A DNA stretch of 64,000 bases from Winogradskyella wichelsiae (GTDB lineage: Bacteria; Bacteroidota; Bacteroidia; Flavobacteriales; Flavobacteriaceae): contig NZ_JABFDJ010000002.1 of the NCBI RefSeq assembly GCF_013403925.1, positions 1 to 64,000 on the forward strand, in the 5' to 3' direction. The position numbers were made by a program, and so were the translations under genes. The notes under the pieces are model-generated. The model was given only the letters and a program-made list of their open reading frames with translations, searched no databases and was not told where the DNA came from. Below are positions 63,986 to 64,000 of the stretch, in pieces (position 1 is the stretch's first letter; each line of letters begins with the position of its first letter).

Positions 63986-64000
63986 ATGTTTGGCATTAAA
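63986..64000 (+). CDS. start of a gene cut by the window edge
   Basis: ATG TTT GGC ATT AAA is placed correctly behind a consensus promoter, so this is probably a true start; only five codons (MFGIK) are visible and no product can be given. Confidence 0.4.

Overview
The window is chromosomal DNA of a member of the Bacteroidota, most likely a marine-type Flavobacteriaceae. The support is low GC content, TAnnTTTG-type promoter elements, a SusC/SusD pair, a type IX secretion sorting domain, a fused alpha/beta E1 dehydrogenase, DUF5522, DUF4230 and Porin_10 proteins, and weak or absent Shine-Dalgarno sequences. I see no rRNA, tRNA, phage, CRISPR array or classical insertion sequence.

Layout. 0-9.7 kb (minus strand): a Porin_10 outer-membrane protein, then a susC-susD-lipoprotein-S8 protease operon that looks like a peptide or glycan uptake locus. 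9.9-14.9 kb (plus): RNase HII, a propeller-like lipoprotein, a nucleoid-associated protein and a YoaK membrane protein. 14.9-16.6 kb (minus): lipB, a lipoprotein and a small YqaE/Pmp3 protein of 52 residues. 17.1-24 kb (plus): lysS, a diheme-type lipoprotein, a zinc metalloprotease, and two small exported proteins, the second of which lacks any standard start codon. 24-27.5 kb (minus): hemL, a glucosaminidase/LysM lipoprotein, a PLP-dependent deaminase/desulfhydrase and a tiny membrane HExxH protein. 27.6-32.7 kb (plus): a DUF5522 protein, hutU, a DUF4136 lipoprotein, a SulP transporter with an unusual insertion, and a cold-shock protein. 32.8-40.4 kb (minus): a thiamine operon, thiS-thiC-tenI-thiD-thiE-thiG-thiH-thiF, behind a TPP riboswitch. 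40.5-45.4 kb (minus): branched-chain 2-oxoacid dehydrogenase E1 and E2 with ilvE, and a divergent Lrp/AsnC regulator. 46-61.5 kb (minus): an aerobic phenylacetate catabolic cluster (paaE-A-B-C-D-G, PLP dehydratase, paaH-I, ypfJ, paaJ, lipoprotein, paaZ, GIY-YIG, enoyl-CoA hydratase, paaY) with a TetR regulator upstream and a probable operator at the promoter. 62-64 kb: a rhodanese, a DUF4230 protein, a secreted hypothetical protein and the first codons of one more gene.

How the genes work together. The E1/E2/IlvE block converts branched-chain amino acids to acyl-CoAs. The paa cluster opens and beta-oxidises phenylacetyl-CoA to acetyl-CoA and succinyl-CoA. The thiamine operon supplies TPP, the cofactor of E1. 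The phenylacetate-CoA ligase paaK and an E3 (lpd) gene are not in the window.

The most unusual signal is a set of hairpin repeats confined to about 37.9-60.4 kb. Several families share a TGTCA-type tag beside a stem whose sequence differs between families. They fill nearly every gap in the paa and bkd regions and sit directly before start codons. Three times they lie inside coding sequence in the same reading frame, adding SSSA(V/A)E peptides to E1, E2 and PaaH. In the middle of this zone a small GIY-YIG nuclease gene is bracketed by inverted repeats of about 33 bp of the same tag-plus-hairpin type, with a compensatory base-pair change. This resembles the organisation of RAYT/REP systems, but with a GIY-YIG nuclease. 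The functional link is an inference.
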